Source: Oscillospiraceae bacterium (lineage in GTDB: Bacteria; Bacillota; Clostridia; Oscillospirales; Ruminococcaceae). Taken from it: 63,453 nt of DNA. Made by a program: the position numbers and the translations under genes. The stretch covers positions 1 through 63,453 of the forward strand of contig JALELV010000019.1 in NCBI GenBank assembly GCA_022768545.1, in the 5' to 3' direction. The notes below the pieces were generated by a model. That model made no database searches and had not been told where the DNA came from. It saw only the letters and a list, made by a program, of their open reading frames with translations. Below, piece by piece: positions 25,106 through 33,858 of the stretch. The number at the start of each line of letters is the position of its first letter. The first letter of the stretch is position 1.

Positions 25106-26236
25106 TTAGATCCTTTTGCCGAGGACCTGGCGCTGTTCCTCGTAAAAGCTCTGGAAGTTTCCGGCGTCCAGGGCGTCCCGGATCTTTTCCATCAGGGTAT
25201 TGTAGAAATAGAGGTTGTGTTCCACTGCCAGGCGCATGCCCAGCAGCTCGTTTGCTTTAAAAAGGTGACGCAGATAGGCACGGCTGTGGCGGCGGCAGGC
25301 GGGGCAGCCGCACCGGGGGTCGATGGGCTCCAAATCCCGCTCGTATTTGTGGTTCCAGATATTGCGGATGCCGTCCCAGGTGAAGAGATGGCCGTGGCGG
25401 GCGTTGCGGCTGGGCATGACGCAGTCGAACAGGTCCACCCCGCGGTGGACGGATTCGAGGATATTGACCGGCGTGCCGACCCCCATGAGATAGCGGATCT
25501 TATTTTTAGGGGCGAAGGGCTCCACCGCCTCGATGATGCGGTACATCTCGTCGGCGGTCTCCCCCACGGCAAGCCCCCCAATGGCATAGCCGTCCAGATC
25601 CAGTGAGGCGATATCCTTCATATGGGAGACGCGCAGATCGTCATAGACACAGCCCTGGTTGATGCCAAACAGCAGCTGATGGGGGTTGAGGGTATCGGGC
25701 AGGGCGTTGAGGCGCTCCATCTCCCGCTTGCAGCGCTCCAGCCAACGGGTGGTGCGGGCGATGGAGCGGGCGGCGTATTCGTGGGTGGCGGGGTTTTCCA
25801 CGCACTCGTCAAAGGCCATGGCGATGGTGGAGGCAAGGTTCGACTGGATCTGCATGCTCTCCTCCGGCCCCATGAAGATGCGCTTGCCGTCGATGTGGGA
25901 GGAAAAATAGACCCCTTCCTCTTTTATTTTGCGCAGGGAGGCCAGAGAGAACACCTGGAAGCCTCCGGAATCGGTGAGAATAGGGCCTTTCCAGCCCATG
26001 AACCGATGGAGGCCGCCCAGATCCCGAATCAGGCGGTCGCCGGGGCGAAGATGCAGATGATAGGTGTTGCACAGCTCCACCTGGCAGTGCAGATCGACAA
26101 GATCGTAAGAAGAGACGCCGCCCTTGATGGCGGCCGCGGTGCCGACATTCATGAACGCGGGGGTCTGAACGACGCCGTGGACGGTGGTAAAGGCCCCGCG
26201 CCGGGCGTTGCCTTCCTGTTTGAGAAGCTGATACAT
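25106..26236 (-). CDS. tgt: tRNA-guanine(34) transglycosylase
   Basis: 376 residues. Active-site Asp in LTDSGGFQVFSL and nucleophile Asp in VDLFDCVMPSRNARHG; zinc ligands CGCPACRRHSRAYLRHLF (Cys-x-Cys-x2-Cys and a following His) near the C-terminus. Exchanges guanine 34 for preQ1 in tRNAs with GUN anticodons, upstream of QueA in queuosine synthesis. First gene of a tgt-thpR unit with its own promoter; GGAGGTTTCC precedes the ATG. Confidence 0.96.
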   Translation of the reverse strand: MYQLLKQEGNARRGAFTTVHGVVQTPAFMNVGTAAAIKGGVSSYDLVDLHCQVELCNTYHLHLRPGDRLIRDLGGLHRFMGWKGPILTDSGGFQVFSLASLRKIKEEGVYFSSHIDGKRIFMGPEESMQIQSNLASTIAMAFDECVENPATHEYAARSIARTTRWLERCKREMERLNALPDTLNPHQLLFGINQGCVYDDLRVSHMKDIASLDLDGYAIGGLAVGETADEMYRIIEAVEPFAPKNKIRYLMGVGTPVNILESVHRGVDLFDCVMPSRNARHGHLFTWDGIRNIWNHKYERDLEPIDPRCGCPACRRHSRAYLRHLFKANELLGMRLAVEHNLYFYNTLMEKIRDALDAGNFQSFYEEQRQVLGKRI

Positions 26237-26314
26237 GGAAACCTCCCCTATGTCCCGAAAGACAGCGGTTTTTGTGTAAAAAGGGGCTCCGGAAAAGGCG
26301 CCTCATAACTTTAT

Positions 26315-26343
26315 ATTATAATCGAAAAAAGTATCTTTTGCAA
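26315..26343 (-). promoter_or_regulatory. Sigma-A promoter of tgt
   Basis: Minus-strand TTGCAA, 17-base spacer, TATAAT, about 80 bases before the tgt start. Confidence 0.75.
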
Positions 26344-26443
26344 GGAAAGACAGCTTCACGGGGCCAGGAAGGGAAATACCGCATCGAAGTGTCGAAAAAG
26401 AAGCATTTATGAAAAAACGTACCGTCGAAAACGCACGGATCCC

Positions 26444-26472
26444 TTGACTTTAGGCGGAGAATATGCTATAGT
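26444..26472 (+). promoter_or_regulatory. Sigma-A promoter of the xpt operon
   Basis: TTGACT, 17-base spacer, TATAGT, 23 bases before the purine aptamer. Confidence 0.8.
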
Positions 26473-26494
26473 ACAAACCTGTTTTCAATCATGC

Positions 26495-26562
26495 GCCAAT
26501 ATAGATTTGGATAAAATGGCCCAAATGTTTCTACCGTACAGCCTTAACGTGCGACTATTGGC
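26495..26562 (+). ncRNA. Guanine-type purine riboswitch
   Basis: GCCAAUA pairs with UAUUGGC to close P1. Between them are the conserved GGAUAAAAUGG (P2 5' side), the junction UUUCUACC, the CCUUAACG loop of P3 and GACUA. The position that contacts the ligand is C (GACUA, equivalent to C74 of Bacillus xpt), which means guanine or hypoxanthine rather than adenine. It precedes xpt and the nucleoside transporter genes. Confidence 0.94.
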
Positions 26563-26566
26563 TTTT

Positions 26567-26655
26567 GTCTGCTTTTTCTTTCGGAGAAGGCGGGCTTTTG
26601 TTGACATGGAATGCGGAAGAAGCAGGCTTAAAATTTTTTTAAGTCTGTTTTTTTG
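26567..26655 (+). terminator. Riboswitch expression platform with terminators
   Basis: A hairpin GUCUGC...GCGGGC with a UUUCGG loop ends at about 26602. A second, stronger one (CAGGCTTAAA...TTTAAGTCTG, 26623-26648) is followed by seven Ts. Guanine binding would favour termination before xpt. Confidence 0.7.
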
Positions 26656-26730
26656 TTGCCCGTTCTCCGGAACGGCGTTCGACTGTTTGGATGAGCAGGG
26701 AGCTTTTTTAAGAGAAAGGCGGCGGAGAAA

Positions 26731-27303
26731 TTGAAAGCACTGGAAGAAAAGATCCGGCGGGAGGGCAGTGTCCTGCCGGGCAACATCCTGAAGGTAGGTT
26801 CTTTTTTAAACCATCAGGTGGACGCGGAATTTACCATGGAAATGGGCCGGGAGATCGCACGCTTGTTTGCGCAGGAGAAAATCACCCGGGTGCTCACCAT
26901 AGAGACCTCCGGCATCCCCATTGCCCTGGCTGCCGCGGCGGCGCTGCATGTGCCTATGGTGTTTGCCAAAAAGAACCGGACGGGCAACCTCTCGGGGGAG
27001 CTTTATCAGACGGTGGTCCACTCCTACACCCATGGAACCGACTACAATGTGGTGGTGGAGAAAAAATACATCCTGCCGGGGGACAGAGTGCTGATCGTAG
27101 ACGATTTTCTGGCCAACGGCAAGGCGCTTCTGGGCCTGATGGAGCTTGTCCGCATGGCCGGGGCTGAGACGGCGGGCGCCGCGGTAGCCATTGAAAAGGG
27201 CTTTCAACGCGGCGGTGACGCCCTGCGCCAGGGCGGAATGAGGGTGGAATCCCTGGCGATCATTGAGAGCATGGAAGATGGGAATATCGTTTTCCGTGAC
27301 TGA
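26731..27303 (+). CDS. xpt: Xanthine phosphoribosyltransferase
   Basis: 190-residue type I phosphoribosyltransferase of the Bacillus Xpt size. The PRPP loop VLIVDDFLANGKAL is at 120-133, and the start EEKIRREGSVLPGNILKVGSFLNHQVD is characteristic. Converts xanthine to XMP. Translation starts at a TTG with GGCGGAG upstream; the family N-terminus fits this position. First gene behind the guanine riboswitch, 47 bases before the BMP lipoprotein gene, so both are likely under guanine control. Confidence 0.95.
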   Translation: MKALEEKIRREGSVLPGNILKVGSFLNHQVDAEFTMEMGREIARLFAQEKITRVLTIETSGIPIALAAAAALHVPMVFAKKNRTGNLSGELYQTVVHSYTHGTDYNVVVEKKYILPGDRVLIVDDFLANGKALLGLMELVRMAGAETAGAAVAIEKGFQRGGDALRQGGMRVESLAIIESMEDGNIVFRD

Positions 27304-27350
27304 ACTTTTTGTCAGCAGTTAATATTAATCATATGGAGGAAAGAAAAACC

Positions 27351-28619
27351 ATGAAAAAAATTCTTGCGATTGTCCTTGCGGCGGTCATGACCCTGTGCAT
27401 GATGGCCGGCTGTGCAAACAGCAACGCCCCTGTGGACGGCAGCTCTTCCGGCAGCTCTGCGCCCGAAAATGAAAGCAGCGCTCCCGAGGGCGAGCCCGTC
27501 GATTCGGACTTTAAGATCGGATTTATTTTCCTGCACGATGAAAACTCCACCTATGACAAAAACTTTATTGACGCCGCCAACGCCGCCAAAGAGGCCCTGG
27601 GCCTTTCTGACGAGCAGGTGATCTTCAAGACCAACATTCCCGAAAGCAACGAGTGCTACGAAGCGGCTGCCGACCTGGCTGACCGCGGCTGCGATATCGT
27701 GTTTGCCGACAGCTTCGGCCACGAGCAGTACATGGCGCAGGCTGCCGAGGAGTTCCCGGAGGTCCAGTTCTGCCACGCCACCGGCACCACTGCTCATACC
27801 GCCGGCCTGGATAACTTCCACAATGCCTTTGCCTCCATTTACGAGGGCCGTTACCTGGCGGGCATCGCCGCCGGCCTGAAACTCAACGAGATGATCGAAA
27901 ACGGTGAATTTGCCGCGGAAGAGGCCAAGATCGGCTATGTGGGTGCTTACACCTATGCCGAGGTCATCTCCGGCTACACCTCTTTCTTCCTGGGCGCCCG
28001 GTCTGTCTGCCCCACCGCCACCATGGAGGTTCAGTTTACCGGCAGCTGGTACGACGAGACCGCTGAGAAGGAAGCTGCCAACACCCTGATCAGCCGCGGC
28101 TGCAAACTGATCAGCCAGCATGCCGACTCCATGGGTGCTCCCACCGCCTGCGAAACCGCTGGTGTTCCCAACGTCTCCTACAACGGTTCCACCGTTTCCG
28201 CCTGCCCCAACACCTTCATTGTTTCTTCCAGCATCAACTGGGCGCCCTACTTCGAGTACATTGTAAACTGCGTGAAGAACGGCGAGGCCATTGACGCCGA
28301 CTGGTGCAAAGGCATCACCGAGGGTTCTGTGGTGCTCTCTGAGATCAACGAGCAGGCCGCTGCTGCCGGTACTGCGGACGCCATCAAGGCTGCTTCCGAG
28401 AAATTCGCCGCCGGTGAACTGCATGTGTTTGACACTTCCACCTTTACCGTGGACGGCGCTGCGCTGGATTCCTACATGGCCGACGTGGACACCGACGCCG
28501 AGTACACCCCCGACACCGAGGTGATCTCCGACGGTTATTTCCACGAGTCCGAAATGCGTTCCGCCCCTTATTTTGACCTGCGCATCGACGGCATCACCAC
28601 TCTGAACGAGAAGTTCTAA
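27351..28619 (+). CDS. BMP family ABC transporter, substrate-binding lipoprotein
   Basis: 422 residues. Lipoprotein signal peptide with a MMAGC lipobox (Cys 21), then a Ser-rich linker to about residue 50, then the Med/BMP purine-nucleoside-binding fold (KIGFIFLHDENSTYDKNF, DLADRGCDIVFADSFGHEQ, YEGRYLAGIAAGLK, IGYVGAYTYAEVISGYTSFFLGA). It should capture nucleosides outside the membrane for the ATPase and permeases that follow. Strong codon bias indicates high expression. GGAGGAAAG ribosome binding site. A terminator follows, which would make the lipoprotein more abundant than the membrane parts. Confidence 0.92.
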   Translation: MKKILAIVLAAVMTLCMMAGCANSNAPVDGSSSGSSAPENESSAPEGEPVDSDFKIGFIFLHDENSTYDKNFIDAANAAKEALGLSDEQVIFKTNIPESNECYEAAADLADRGCDIVFADSFGHEQYMAQAAEEFPEVQFCHATGTTAHTAGLDNFHNAFASIYEGRYLAGIAAGLKLNEMIENGEFAAEEAKIGYVGAYTYAEVISGYTSFFLGARSVCPTATMEVQFTGSWYDETAEKEAANTLISRGCKLISQHADSMGAPTACETAGVPNVSYNGSTVSACPNTFIVSSSINWAPYFEYIVNCVKNGEAIDADWCKGITEGSVVLSEINEQAAAAGTADAIKAASEKFAAGELHVFDTSTFTVDGAALDSYMADVDTDAEYTPDTEVISDGYFHESEMRSAPYFDLRIDGITTLNEKF

Positions 28620-28635
28620 ACAAAACTCAAAAGAC

Positions 28636-28676
28636 AGGGCGGGGCATTTGTCTGCTCCGCCCTGACTTTGTTTTTT
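28636..28676 (+). terminator. Terminator or attenuator between BMP and ATPase genes
   Basis: CAGGGCGGgGCA...TGCtCCGCCCTG hairpin followed by a TTTGTTTTTT tail, inside what is otherwise one transport operon. Confidence 0.75.
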
Positions 28677-28765
28677 AATTGCGAAAAGTGTATTAAAAAT
28701 GCGATTTGTATTGTATAATTACATTTATAGTCTGCTTTTGGAAATTAAAGACAGGAGGAAACAAA

Positions 28766-30310
28766 GTGGGCGCTACTGCGGCAGTGGAACTGAGGCATAT
28801 TACCAAGACTTTTGGCAGTGTTGTGGCCAATAAGGACGTTTCCCTTACCGTAAACCGGGGGGAGATCCTATCGGTGCTGGGGGAAAACGGAAGCGGGAAA
28901 ACAACGCTGATGAACATGATCTCCGGTATTTATTTTCCGGATGACGGGCAGATCCTTATCGACGGGAAGGAAGTGGTTATTCGCTCGCCGAAGGACGCGT
29001 TCGATTTTAAGATCGGCATGATCTACCAGCATTTCAAGCTGGTGGATGTGTTTTCCGCTGCGGAAAATATCGTGCTGGGTTCCGGGGAGAAGGGGCGTTT
29101 CAACATCCGGCGCAGCGCAAAGCGGGTCAAGGAGATCAGCGAACAGTACGGCTTTGAGATCGACCCCATGAAAAAGATCTACGAGATGTCTGTTTCGGAG
29201 AAACAGACGGTGGAGATCATCAAGGTGCTGTACCGAGGCGCCGATATCCTTATTTTGGATGAGCCCACGGCCGTATTGACCCCCCAGGAGACCCAGAAGC
29301 TGTTCCGGGTGCTGCGGCGCATGCGGGATGACGGAAAGGCGATCATCATCATCACCCACAAGCTCCACGAGGTGCTGTCCCTCTCCGACCGGGTTTCGGT
29401 GCTGCGGAAAGGGGAATATGTGGGCACGGTGATGACCGCGGAGACCAACGAGGCGGAGCTCACCGAGATGATGGTGGGCAAAAAAATATCCCTCAATATC
29501 GACCGGGGCGAGCCGAAGGACCCGGAGGACCGGCTGGTGGTGGATCATGTCAACTGCGTCAGCCGGGACGGGGTTCAGCTGCTTTCCGATGTATCCTTTA
29601 CCGCCCGGTCCGGGGAGATCCTGGGCATCGCGGGCATTGCGGGCAGCGGCCAGCGGGAGCTTTTGGAGGCCATTGCCGGCCTGCAGCATCTGGAGAACGG
29701 CGAGATCCTCTACCGCAACCCGCAGACCGGCTCCACCGACAACCTGCGGGACAAGACCCCGCTCCAGATCCGGGAGCTGGGGGTGCGGCTCTCCTTTGTG
29801 CCGGAGGACCGCCTCGGTATGGGCCTGGTGGGCAACATGGATATTGTGGACAACATGATGCTTCGCAGCTACCGGAAGGGGAAGTCCTTCTTTTTGGAGC
29901 GCAAGGAGCCCAAGGGGCTGGCTGACCGTATCATCGAACAGCTGGAGGTCGTGACGCCGGACGTCAACACGCCGGTGCGCCGCCTCTCCGGCGGAAATGT
30001 GCAGAAGGTACTGGTGGGGCGGGAGATCGCCGCTTCCCCCACTGTTTTGATGGCGGCCTACCCGGTGCGGGGGCTGGATATCAACTCCTCTTACCTGATC
30101 TACAACCTCCTGAACCAGCAGAAGGAAAAGGGAGTGGCCGTGATCTTTGTGGGTGAAGACCTGGATGTGCTGCTGGAGCTGTGTGACCGCATTCTTGTCA
30201 TCGGGTCCGGCCAGGTGACGGGTATTCTGGACGCGCGCAGCGCGACCAAGGAGCAGATAGGCCTGCTGATGACCAAGACAAATGGAGGTGACGCCTGTGA
30301 GCATGCCTGA
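28766..30310 (+). CDS. BMP-type nucleoside ABC transporter, ATP-binding protein
   Basis: 514 residues with two fused ABC domains, as in YufO/NupO. The first has Walker A GENGSGKTT and Walker B ILILDEPTAVL but a non-standard signature (MSVSEKQTVEI). The second has a degenerate Walker A (GIAGSGQREL), a good signature LSGGNVQKVLVGREI, and a Walker B lacking the usual acidic pair (VLMAAYPVRGLD). Such asymmetry is usual in this family. GTG start behind AGGAGG. Its 3' end overlaps the first permease gene. Confidence 0.93.
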   Translation: MGATAAVELRHITKTFGSVVANKDVSLTVNRGEILSVLGENGSGKTTLMNMISGIYFPDDGQILIDGKEVVIRSPKDAFDFKIGMIYQHFKLVDVFSAAENIVLGSGEKGRFNIRRSAKRVKEISEQYGFEIDPMKKIYEMSVSEKQTVEIIKVLYRGADILILDEPTAVLTPQETQKLFRVLRRMRDDGKAIIIITHKLHEVLSLSDRVSVLRKGEYVGTVMTAETNEAELTEMMVGKKISLNIDRGEPKDPEDRLVVDHVNCVSRDGVQLLSDVSFTARSGEILGIAGIAGSGQRELLEAIAGLQHLENGEILYRNPQTGSTDNLRDKTPLQIRELGVRLSFVPEDRLGMGLVGNMDIVDNMMLRSYRKGKSFFLERKEPKGLADRIIEQLEVVTPDVNTPVRRLSGGNVQKVLVGREIAASPTVLMAAYPVRGLDINSSYLIYNLLNQQKEKGVAVIFVGEDLDVLLELCDRILVIGSGQVTGILDARSATKEQIGLLMTKTNGGDACEHA

Positions 30311-31412
30311 GAAAAGCCGGAGAGAGCCCAAATTTCATATCGTTAAACGCAGCTCCATCGTTTGGTGGAAGGCCTGGCTTGTCCGCGTTGCCGCCGTGGC
30401 GGCGGCTCTGGTGGTCTGCGCGCTGATCACCGTTGTGCTGACCGGGAAAAACCCCATCGGCGTCTATGCCACCATGATTGACGGCGCTCTGGGCACCAAG
30501 CGCCGGGTGTGGAGCCTTTTGCAGAATGTGGCCATGCTGCTGTGCGTCTCCCTGGCGGTGACGCCGGCGTTTAAAATGCGCTTTTGGAATATCGGGGCCG
30601 AGGGCCAGGTGCTGGCGGGCGGCCTTGCCACGGCGGCCTGTATGATCCTCTTGGGCAACAGGATGCCCTCTTCGCTGCTGATCGTCGTTATGGCGGCGGC
30701 CAGCATTGCCGCGGGGGCCCTGTGGGCGGTGATTCCCGCCCTGTTCCGCGCCAGGTGGAACACCAACGAGACGCTTTTCACCCTGATGATGAACTATATC
30801 GCCATTCAGCTGGTATCCTTTTTTACCTACAAATGGTCGGTACCCAAGGGCTCCGGGCAGATCGGCGTGATCAACCGCGAAACCAAGGCGGGGTGGCTGC
30901 CGGCGGTGTTTGGCTCTGATTACCTGCTCAATATTCTCATTGTCGCGGGCCTTACGGTTTTTCTGTATGTTTACCTGCGCTACAGCAAGCACGGCTATGA
31001 GATCGAGGTGGTGGGAGAGAGCGAAAATACCGCCCGCTACATCGGTATCAACGTCAAAAAGGTCATTGTACGCACCATGTTGCTTTCGGGCGCCATCTGC
31101 GGTATCGCGGGGCTTCTGCTGGTGGGAGGTACCGACCATACCATCACCCGGGATATTGCGGCTGGCCGCGGCTTTACCGCCATTATGGTGTCCTGGCTTG
31201 CCAAATTTAACCCCCTGTACATGATCCTCACCTCCTTCCTGATCGTCTTTCTGCAGAAGGGCGCTGTGGAGATCTCCACGATCTTCGGGCTCAATGATTC
31301 CTTTTCCGATATCCTGACCGGGATCATTATCTTCTTCATCATCGGAAGCGAGTTCTTTATCAGCTACAGCATCCGCCGCAGCGGCCTGAAGAAGGGAGAG
31401 AAAGCAGCATGA
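30297..31412 (+). CDS. Nucleoside ABC transporter permease, first subunit
   Basis: 371-residue membrane protein of the YufP/NupP type (branched-chain amino-acid permease-like fold): about eight membrane segments, the FWNIGAEGQVLAGGL motif near residue 95 and the GESENTARYIGINVKK cytoplasmic loop that contacts the ATPase. I chose the GTG start because GGAGG lies eight bases upstream; an ATG two codons later is possible. It starts within the ATPase gene and its stop overlaps the next permease start (ATGA). Confidence 0.9.
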   Translation: MSMPEKSRREPKFHIVKRSSIVWWKAWLVRVAAVAAALVVCALITVVLTGKNPIGVYATMIDGALGTKRRVWSLLQNVAMLLCVSLAVTPAFKMRFWNIGAEGQVLAGGLATAACMILLGNRMPSSLLIVVMAAASIAAGALWAVIPALFRARWNTNETLFTLMMNYIAIQLVSFFTYKWSVPKGSGQIGVINRETKAGWLPAVFGSDYLLNILIVAGLTVFLYVYLRYSKHGYEIEVVGESENTARYIGINVKKVIVRTMLLSGAICGIAGLLLVGGTDHTITRDIAAGRGFTAIMVSWLAKFNPLYMILTSFLIVFLQKGAVEISTIFGLNDSFSDILTGIIIFFIIGSEFFISYSIRRSGLKKGEKAA

Positions 31413-32395
31413 TCGCAGCATTTATCCAGCGCGCCGTCGTCCAGGGAATTCCGCTCCTGTTTGGTTCCACCGGCGAGATCATCACCGAAAAATCCGGAAA
31501 CCTGAACCTGGGGATTCCCGGTATCATGTATGTGGGCGGTATCAGCGGCGTTATTGGCGCCTTCCTTTATGAACACTCCCTCCCCTCCCCGGAGAGCATC
31601 AACCCCTTTTTGGCGGTGGCTATCCCGATGCTGTCCTGCGTGTTGGGCTCTCTTTTGATGGGGCTGCTCTACGCCTTCCTCACCGTTACTCTGCGCGCCA
31701 ACCAGAACGTGACCGGCCTTGCGCTGACCACCTTCGGAACCGGCTTTGGAAACTTTTTCGGCGGGTCGCTGATCAAGCTGGTCAAGACCGACATGCCCTC
31801 CATCAGCCTTACGGCCACCAGCGGATGCTTCCGCCAGACTCTTCCTTTTGCCGATAAGCTCGGCTGGTTTGGAGATATCTTTCTCTCCTACAGCTTTTTG
31901 GCCTACCTTGCCGTTATACTGGCCCTGGTCTCCTCCTTCGTGCTCAACCACACCTGGGTGGGGCTGCGCCTGAGGGCGGTGGGGGAGGACCCCACCACGG
32001 CGGATGCTGCCGGCATCAGCGTAGGGCGCTACAAGTACTTTGCCACCTGCATCGGCAGTGTGATCGCCGGTATGGGCGGGCTGTATTATGTTATGGACTA
32101 CGCCTGCGGGGTCTGGTCTAACGACGGCTTCGGCGACCGGGGGTGGCTTGCCATCGCGCTGGTGATCTTTGCCGTATGGAAGCCCAACATGAGCATCCTG
32201 GGCTCCATTCTGTTCGGCGGGCTGTTTATCGTGCACAATTACATTCAGAGCCTCGGCGTGAGCATTCAGGAGATCTTCAAGATGCTGCCCTATGTGGTCA
32301 CCATTATCGTGCTGGTGATCGTCAGCATGCGCAAGCGCCGCGAAAGCCAGCCGCCCGCCCATTTGGGGCTTCCCTATTTTAGGGAAGAGCGGTAA
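31409..32395 (+). CDS. Nucleoside ABC transporter permease, second subunit
   Basis: 328 residues, YufQ/NupQ type: about eight to nine membrane segments, the early STGEIITEKSGNLNLGIPG motif and the GEDPTTADAAGISVGRYK coupling loop. It forms a heterodimeric channel with the preceding permease. ATGA overlap ensures equal synthesis. Last gene of the unit, followed by a terminator. Confidence 0.92.
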   Translation: MIAAFIQRAVVQGIPLLFGSTGEIITEKSGNLNLGIPGIMYVGGISGVIGAFLYEHSLPSPESINPFLAVAIPMLSCVLGSLLMGLLYAFLTVTLRANQNVTGLALTTFGTGFGNFFGGSLIKLVKTDMPSISLTATSGCFRQTLPFADKLGWFGDIFLSYSFLAYLAVILALVSSFVLNHTWVGLRLRAVGEDPTTADAAGISVGRYKYFATCIGSVIAGMGGLYYVMDYACGVWSNDGFGDRGWLAIALVIFAVWKPNMSILGSILFGGLFIVHNYIQSLGVSIQEIFKMLPYVVTIIVLVIVSMRKRRESQPPAHLGLPYFREER

Positions 32396-32420
32396 AGGCT
32401 TTTACAAAAATACAGAAATA

Positions 32421-32458
32421 AAAGGGCGCCGCGGGCTTAAAGGCCTGCGGCGCCTTTT
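32421..32458 (+). terminator. Terminator of the nucleoside transporter operon
   Basis: GGCGCCGCGGGC and GCCTGCGGCGCC arms around TTAAAG, then TTTT. A second hairpin (GGCGGCCGGGGAG...CTCCCCGGCCGC) at 32464-32493 may serve the convergent patB-like gene. Confidence 0.85.
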
Positions 32459-32528
32459 AGCTGGGGCGGCCGGGGAGAAGTTCCTCCCCGGCCGCTTCCG
32501 ATATGTTCCGACACTGCTTTTTGAGAGA

Positions 32529-33704
32529 TTACAGCTCCTTCAGAGCTTTTTCCACCCGGGTGAGCGCCTCTTCCAAAGTAGCGCGGGGACAGGCGATGTT
32601 AAAGCGCTCGAAGCCCTCACCGGCCTGGCCGAACATGTTGCCGCGGTCCAGCCAGAGGCGGCATTTGTTCACCATCAGGTCCTCCAGAGCGTCGGGGGAA
32701 AGATCGAGCTCCCGGAAATCCACCCAGACCAGATAGGTGCCCTCCGGCTCCACCAGGCGGACGCCGGGCAGGCGGGTGCGGATAAACTCCCGCATGTAAT
32801 CCAGGTTGGAGGCCAGATAGGCTTTGAGCTCCTCCAGCCAGGGGGCGCCGTGCCGGTAGGCGGCCCGGCAGGCGGCAAGGCCCATGATACCTACGTTGTC
32901 GATGTGGAGCTCATTCAGCACTTTCTGGTAACGCGCCCTCAGCTCCGGATTGGGGATAAAGATGTTGGAGTGCTGCAGGCCCGCAAGATTAAAGGTTTTG
33001 CTGGGGGCGGTACAGGTGACGACGTTTTCCTCGTATTCTTTTTTGAGGGAGCAGAGTACGGTGTGGGTGATGCCGGGATAGGTAAAGTCGCAGTGGATCT
33101 CATCGGAGATGACGACGACGCCGTACTTGTGGCAGAGATCACCCAGACGGGTCAGCTCGTCCCGGTTCCAGACGCGGCCCACAGGATTATGGGGGCTGCA
33201 GAGGATCAGGAGGCGAACCTTTTCGGAGAGAATCTTGTTCTCCAGGTCCTCAAAATCCATGGTGTAGCGTCCATCCCGCAGGACAAGCGGGTTTTCCACT
33301 ACCCGGCGGCCGTTGCCGCGGATTGCCTCCCCAAAGGGATAGTAAACGGGGGTCTGGATCAGGACGCCCTCCCCTTCGTTGGTAAAGGCGCGCACTGCAG
33401 CGGCCACCGCGCAGACAACGCCGGGGGTGATGGTAAGCCATTCCGCCTCCGGTTTCCAACCAAAGCGGGTACCAAACCAGTTCTGTACCGCTTCTACATA
33501 GCTGTCATCATAGTCGGTATAGCCGTAAATTCCAAAATCCACCACTTCCCGAAGGGCGTCCACCACCGCAGGCGCAGTGGGAAAGTCCATATCCGCCACC
33601 CACATAGGCAGGATATCGGCGGGTTTTCCGCGCTTTTCAGCGCAGTCATATTTGATGCAGCAGGTGTTTTTGCGGTCGATCACACGGTCAAAATTTACAG
33701 ACAT
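32529..33704 (-). CDS. PatB/MalY-type PLP-dependent C-S lyase
   Basis: 391-residue class I/II aminotransferase-fold enzyme. PMWVADMDFPT near the N-terminus and the PLP lysine in TAPSKTFNLAGLQHSNI are typical of PatB/MalY cystathionine beta-lyases; SDEIHCDF holds the PLP-contacting Asp. It probably cleaves cystathionine or cysteine conjugates to pyruvate, ammonia and a thiol, rather than acting as a transaminase. The gene is single, converging on the nucleoside transporter; RBS GGAAGGGGAG. Confidence 0.88.
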   Translation of the reverse strand: MSVNFDRVIDRKNTCCIKYDCAEKRGKPADILPMWVADMDFPTAPAVVDALREVVDFGIYGYTDYDDSYVEAVQNWFGTRFGWKPEAEWLTITPGVVCAVAAAVRAFTNEGEGVLIQTPVYYPFGEAIRGNGRRVVENPLVLRDGRYTMDFEDLENKILSEKVRLLILCSPHNPVGRVWNRDELTRLGDLCHKYGVVVISDEIHCDFTYPGITHTVLCSLKKEYEENVVTCTAPSKTFNLAGLQHSNIFIPNPELRARYQKVLNELHIDNVGIMGLAACRAAYRHGAPWLEELKAYLASNLDYMREFIRTRLPGVRLVEPEGTYLVWVDFRELDLSPDALEDLMVNKCRLWLDRGNMFGQAGEGFERFNIACPRATLEEALTRVEKALKEL

Positions 33705-33782
33705 TTAGCGCTCCCCTTCCAATTTTAACTGCTGATTTCATTCTATTCCCGCCCAGAGGCAAAGTCAACGAAAAAAGAACAA

Positions 33783-33811
33783 TTGAAAGCCGATGTTTCC
33801 GGTGCTACAAT
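33783..33811 (+). promoter_or_regulatory. Sigma-A promoter of the nucleoside phosphorylase gene
   Basis: TTGAAA, 17-base spacer, TACAAT, about 45 bases before the start codon. Confidence 0.65.
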
Positions 33812-33858
33812 AAAACTGAAATACTATATGTACAGGGCGGAAAAGGAGGCGGCATCAG

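Noticed and set aside
26390-26396. TGTCGAA heptamer resembling an 0A box upstream of the xpt promoter
   Set aside because: A single 7-mer is expected by chance at this length of sequence, and a guanine riboswitch already explains control of this operon.
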